Assembly (NCBI GenBank): GCA_946414975.1
Contig: CAMKQS010000079.1
Coordinates: 1 to 5,173, forward strand
Length of the DNA: 5,173 bases
Direction: 5' to 3'
DNA from: an uncultured Caryophanales bacterium
GTDB taxonomy: Bacteria; Bacillota_I; Bacilli_A; RF39; UBA660
A model generated the notes under the pieces. It made no database searches. It was not told where the DNA came from and saw nothing but the letters and a program-made list of their open reading frames with translations. The position numbers and the translations under genes were made by a program. The first letter of the stretch is position 1, and each line of letters begins with the position of its first letter. Below are positions 4,779-5,173 of this stretch, in pieces.

Positions 4779-4943
4779 ATGAGTAGAAAAGAAAAAATAA
4801 ATAAGTATAAAGATATTTATAATGATTTGCTTAGATTAAAAGTATTAATGATAATTGAAGAAGAACAAATAAATAGATATCCAGAGCTTAATTCGAAACC
4901 AAAAGTAAAACAGTTTGTAAAAGTTTTTAAAGTGGAAAAATAA
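4779..4943 (+). CDS. Small basic orphan protein (54 aa)
   Basis: I do not recognise this protein. It begins M-S-R-K-E-K-I-N-K-Y and is strongly basic (Lys-rich at both ends), with a predicted amphipathic helix over about 5-31 ending in E-E-E (27-29) and a short tail of alternating Lys and hydrophobic residues (40-54). It has no cysteine, signal peptide or membrane segment, so a cytoplasmic protein, possibly nucleic-acid-binding, is only a guess. Support for it being real: a good ribosome site at proper spacing (GGGGGG 4766-4771), a candidate promoter at 4704-4733, and a terminator whose stem overlaps its stop codon. It stands alone between the rpmF terminator and an IS21-type end, a position where accessory genes often sit. 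A similar but broken sequence follows at 5014-5092. Confidence 0.6.
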   Translation: MSRKEKINKYKDIYNDLLRLKVLMIIEEEQINRYPELNSKPKVKQFVKVFKVEK

Positions 4944-4960
4944 AATTTTTCACTTTTTTT
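4929..4960 (+). terminator. Terminator overlapping the stop codon of the 54-aa gene
   Basis: AAAGTG (4929-4934) plus AAAAAT (4936-4941) pair with ATTTTT (4945-4950) plus CACTTT (4951-4956), leaving G4935 bulged and a 3-nt loop. T continues to 4960. The TAA stop (4941-4943) is in the hairpin top. Confidence 0.75.
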
Positions 4961-5013
4961 CAAAAAATCGACAAATTTATTTAACATAAGTGTTATATAC
5001 TTAAAATACAAAC

Positions 5014-5092
5014 GGAGGTGATAATAGTTATAAAAAAATAAAGAAGTATTAATTCGATTAAGGTAAAACCAAAAGTACACTCCTTACTTTTG
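5014..5092 (+). pseudogene. Possible decayed relative of the 54-aa gene with an orphan ribosome site
   Basis: GGAGGTGAT (5014-5022) is the best Shine-Dalgarno match in the window, yet no ATG, GTG or TTG follows at usable distance. A plausible original start reads ATA at 5029-5031, followed by I-K-K-I-K-K-Y then stop. Two blocks resemble the intact gene: 5032-5049 matches 4791-4808 at 16 of 18 bases, and TTAATTCG plus AAACCAAAAGTA (5049-5056, 5066-5077) occur in the same order at 4888-4907. This fits a diverged copy with an internal deletion. The low sequence complexity makes the case weak. Confidence 0.3.
5070..5092. repeat. 8-bp perfect hairpin
   Basis: CAAAAGTA (5070-5077) and TACTTTTG (5085-5092) are perfectly complementary with a 7-nt loop. 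No T run follows on the plus strand and only GTTTTA follows on the minus strand, so it is at best a weak terminator for transcription coming from the right. Confidence 0.45.
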
Positions 5093-5119
5093 AAAAATAG
5101 ATTTTAGAAACACGATGGT

Positions 5120-5173
5120 TGTAAATGTTAATATGGAATTGGACAAAAATGTCAATGTAGGAATTGGACAGTT
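5120..5173 (+). mobile_element. Left terminal region of an IS21-family element (continues beyond window)
   Basis: GGAATTGGACA occurs at 5135-5145 and 5160-5170, 25 bp apart, with related TGT(A/C)AATGT motifs upstream of each (5121-5129 region and 5150-5158). Short spaced repeats of this kind just inside a TG terminus are characteristic of IS21-type ends, where they bind the transposase (family knowledge). The outer terminus is probably the TG at 5120-5121. istA and istB would lie to the right in plus orientation. The exact boundary and target duplication cannot be set from one end. Confidence 0.6.

Noticed and set aside
4751..4786. 11-codon frame from GTG 4751 as a leader peptide overlapping the 54-aa start
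   Set aside because: No good ribosome site precedes it and it has no regulatory codon pattern; chance is sufficient.
4817..5080. 87-codon minus-strand open frame
   Set aside because: Covers the complement of the 54-aa gene, its terminator and the spacer; Phe/Tyr-rich sequence is what A-rich complement yields, and no ribosome site precedes it.
1..5173. CRISPR array, tRNA or rRNA genes
   Set aside because: No regularly spaced direct repeats with unique spacers were seen, and no tRNA-like or rRNA-like sequence was recognised on either strand.

Overview
The window is AT-rich DNA of a low-GC Gram-positive type. Strong GGAGG-like ribosome sites, TTGNNN/TATAAT promoters and the arrangement tmcAL / yceD-rpmF point to Firmicutes, most likely an uncultivated gut Bacilli-type lineage; the lineage is inference. 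Trp is encoded by TGG and no intact gene reads through TGA, so the standard bacterial code applies.

Left part (1-1017), accessory and mobile. The window opens inside the 3' end of a secreted or surface protein whose last ~80 residues contain a patch that looks like the variable repeat (VR) of a diversity-generating retroelement (DGR). About 310 bp downstream lies a near-copy (380-442) rich in AAC/AAT codons. Over 60 aligned bases, 15 of its 18 adenines are replaced in the VR but only 3 of 42 other bases, the signature of adenine-directed mutagenic retrohoming. The template-like copy is cut short and no reverse transcriptase lies in the window, so the cassette is either decayed here or served by components to the left. 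A terminator-like hairpin follows, then a broken IS21-type istA transposase gene.

Middle part (1034-2678), two divergent genes for membrane-anchored extracellular proteins. Each has an N-terminal membrane segment and a pair of dockerin type I calcium loops bracketed by two Cys-x10-Cys motifs. The larger one adds a C-terminal domain ending in the same 'VRP' strand as the DGR target. Their promoters face away from each other around an inverted repeat that touches both -35 boxes.

Right-middle part (2671-4600), translation genes. tmcAL (tRNA-Met C34 acetate ligase) is divergent from yceD-rpmF (DUF177 protein and ribosomal protein L32), with rpmF starting directly after the yceD stop. The two promoters share a single palindromic -35 TTGCAA, each with a 17-bp spacer and a perfect TATAAT, inside a 58-bp symmetric region. 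tmcAL ends convergently with the dockerin gene at a 14-bp-stem hairpin that holds both stop codons.

Right end (4601-5173). A 54-codon orphan gene has its own ribosome site and terminator. It is followed by what looks like a decayed relative (strong ribosome site, no start codon), and then the repeat-bearing left end of an IS21-type element that runs off the window.
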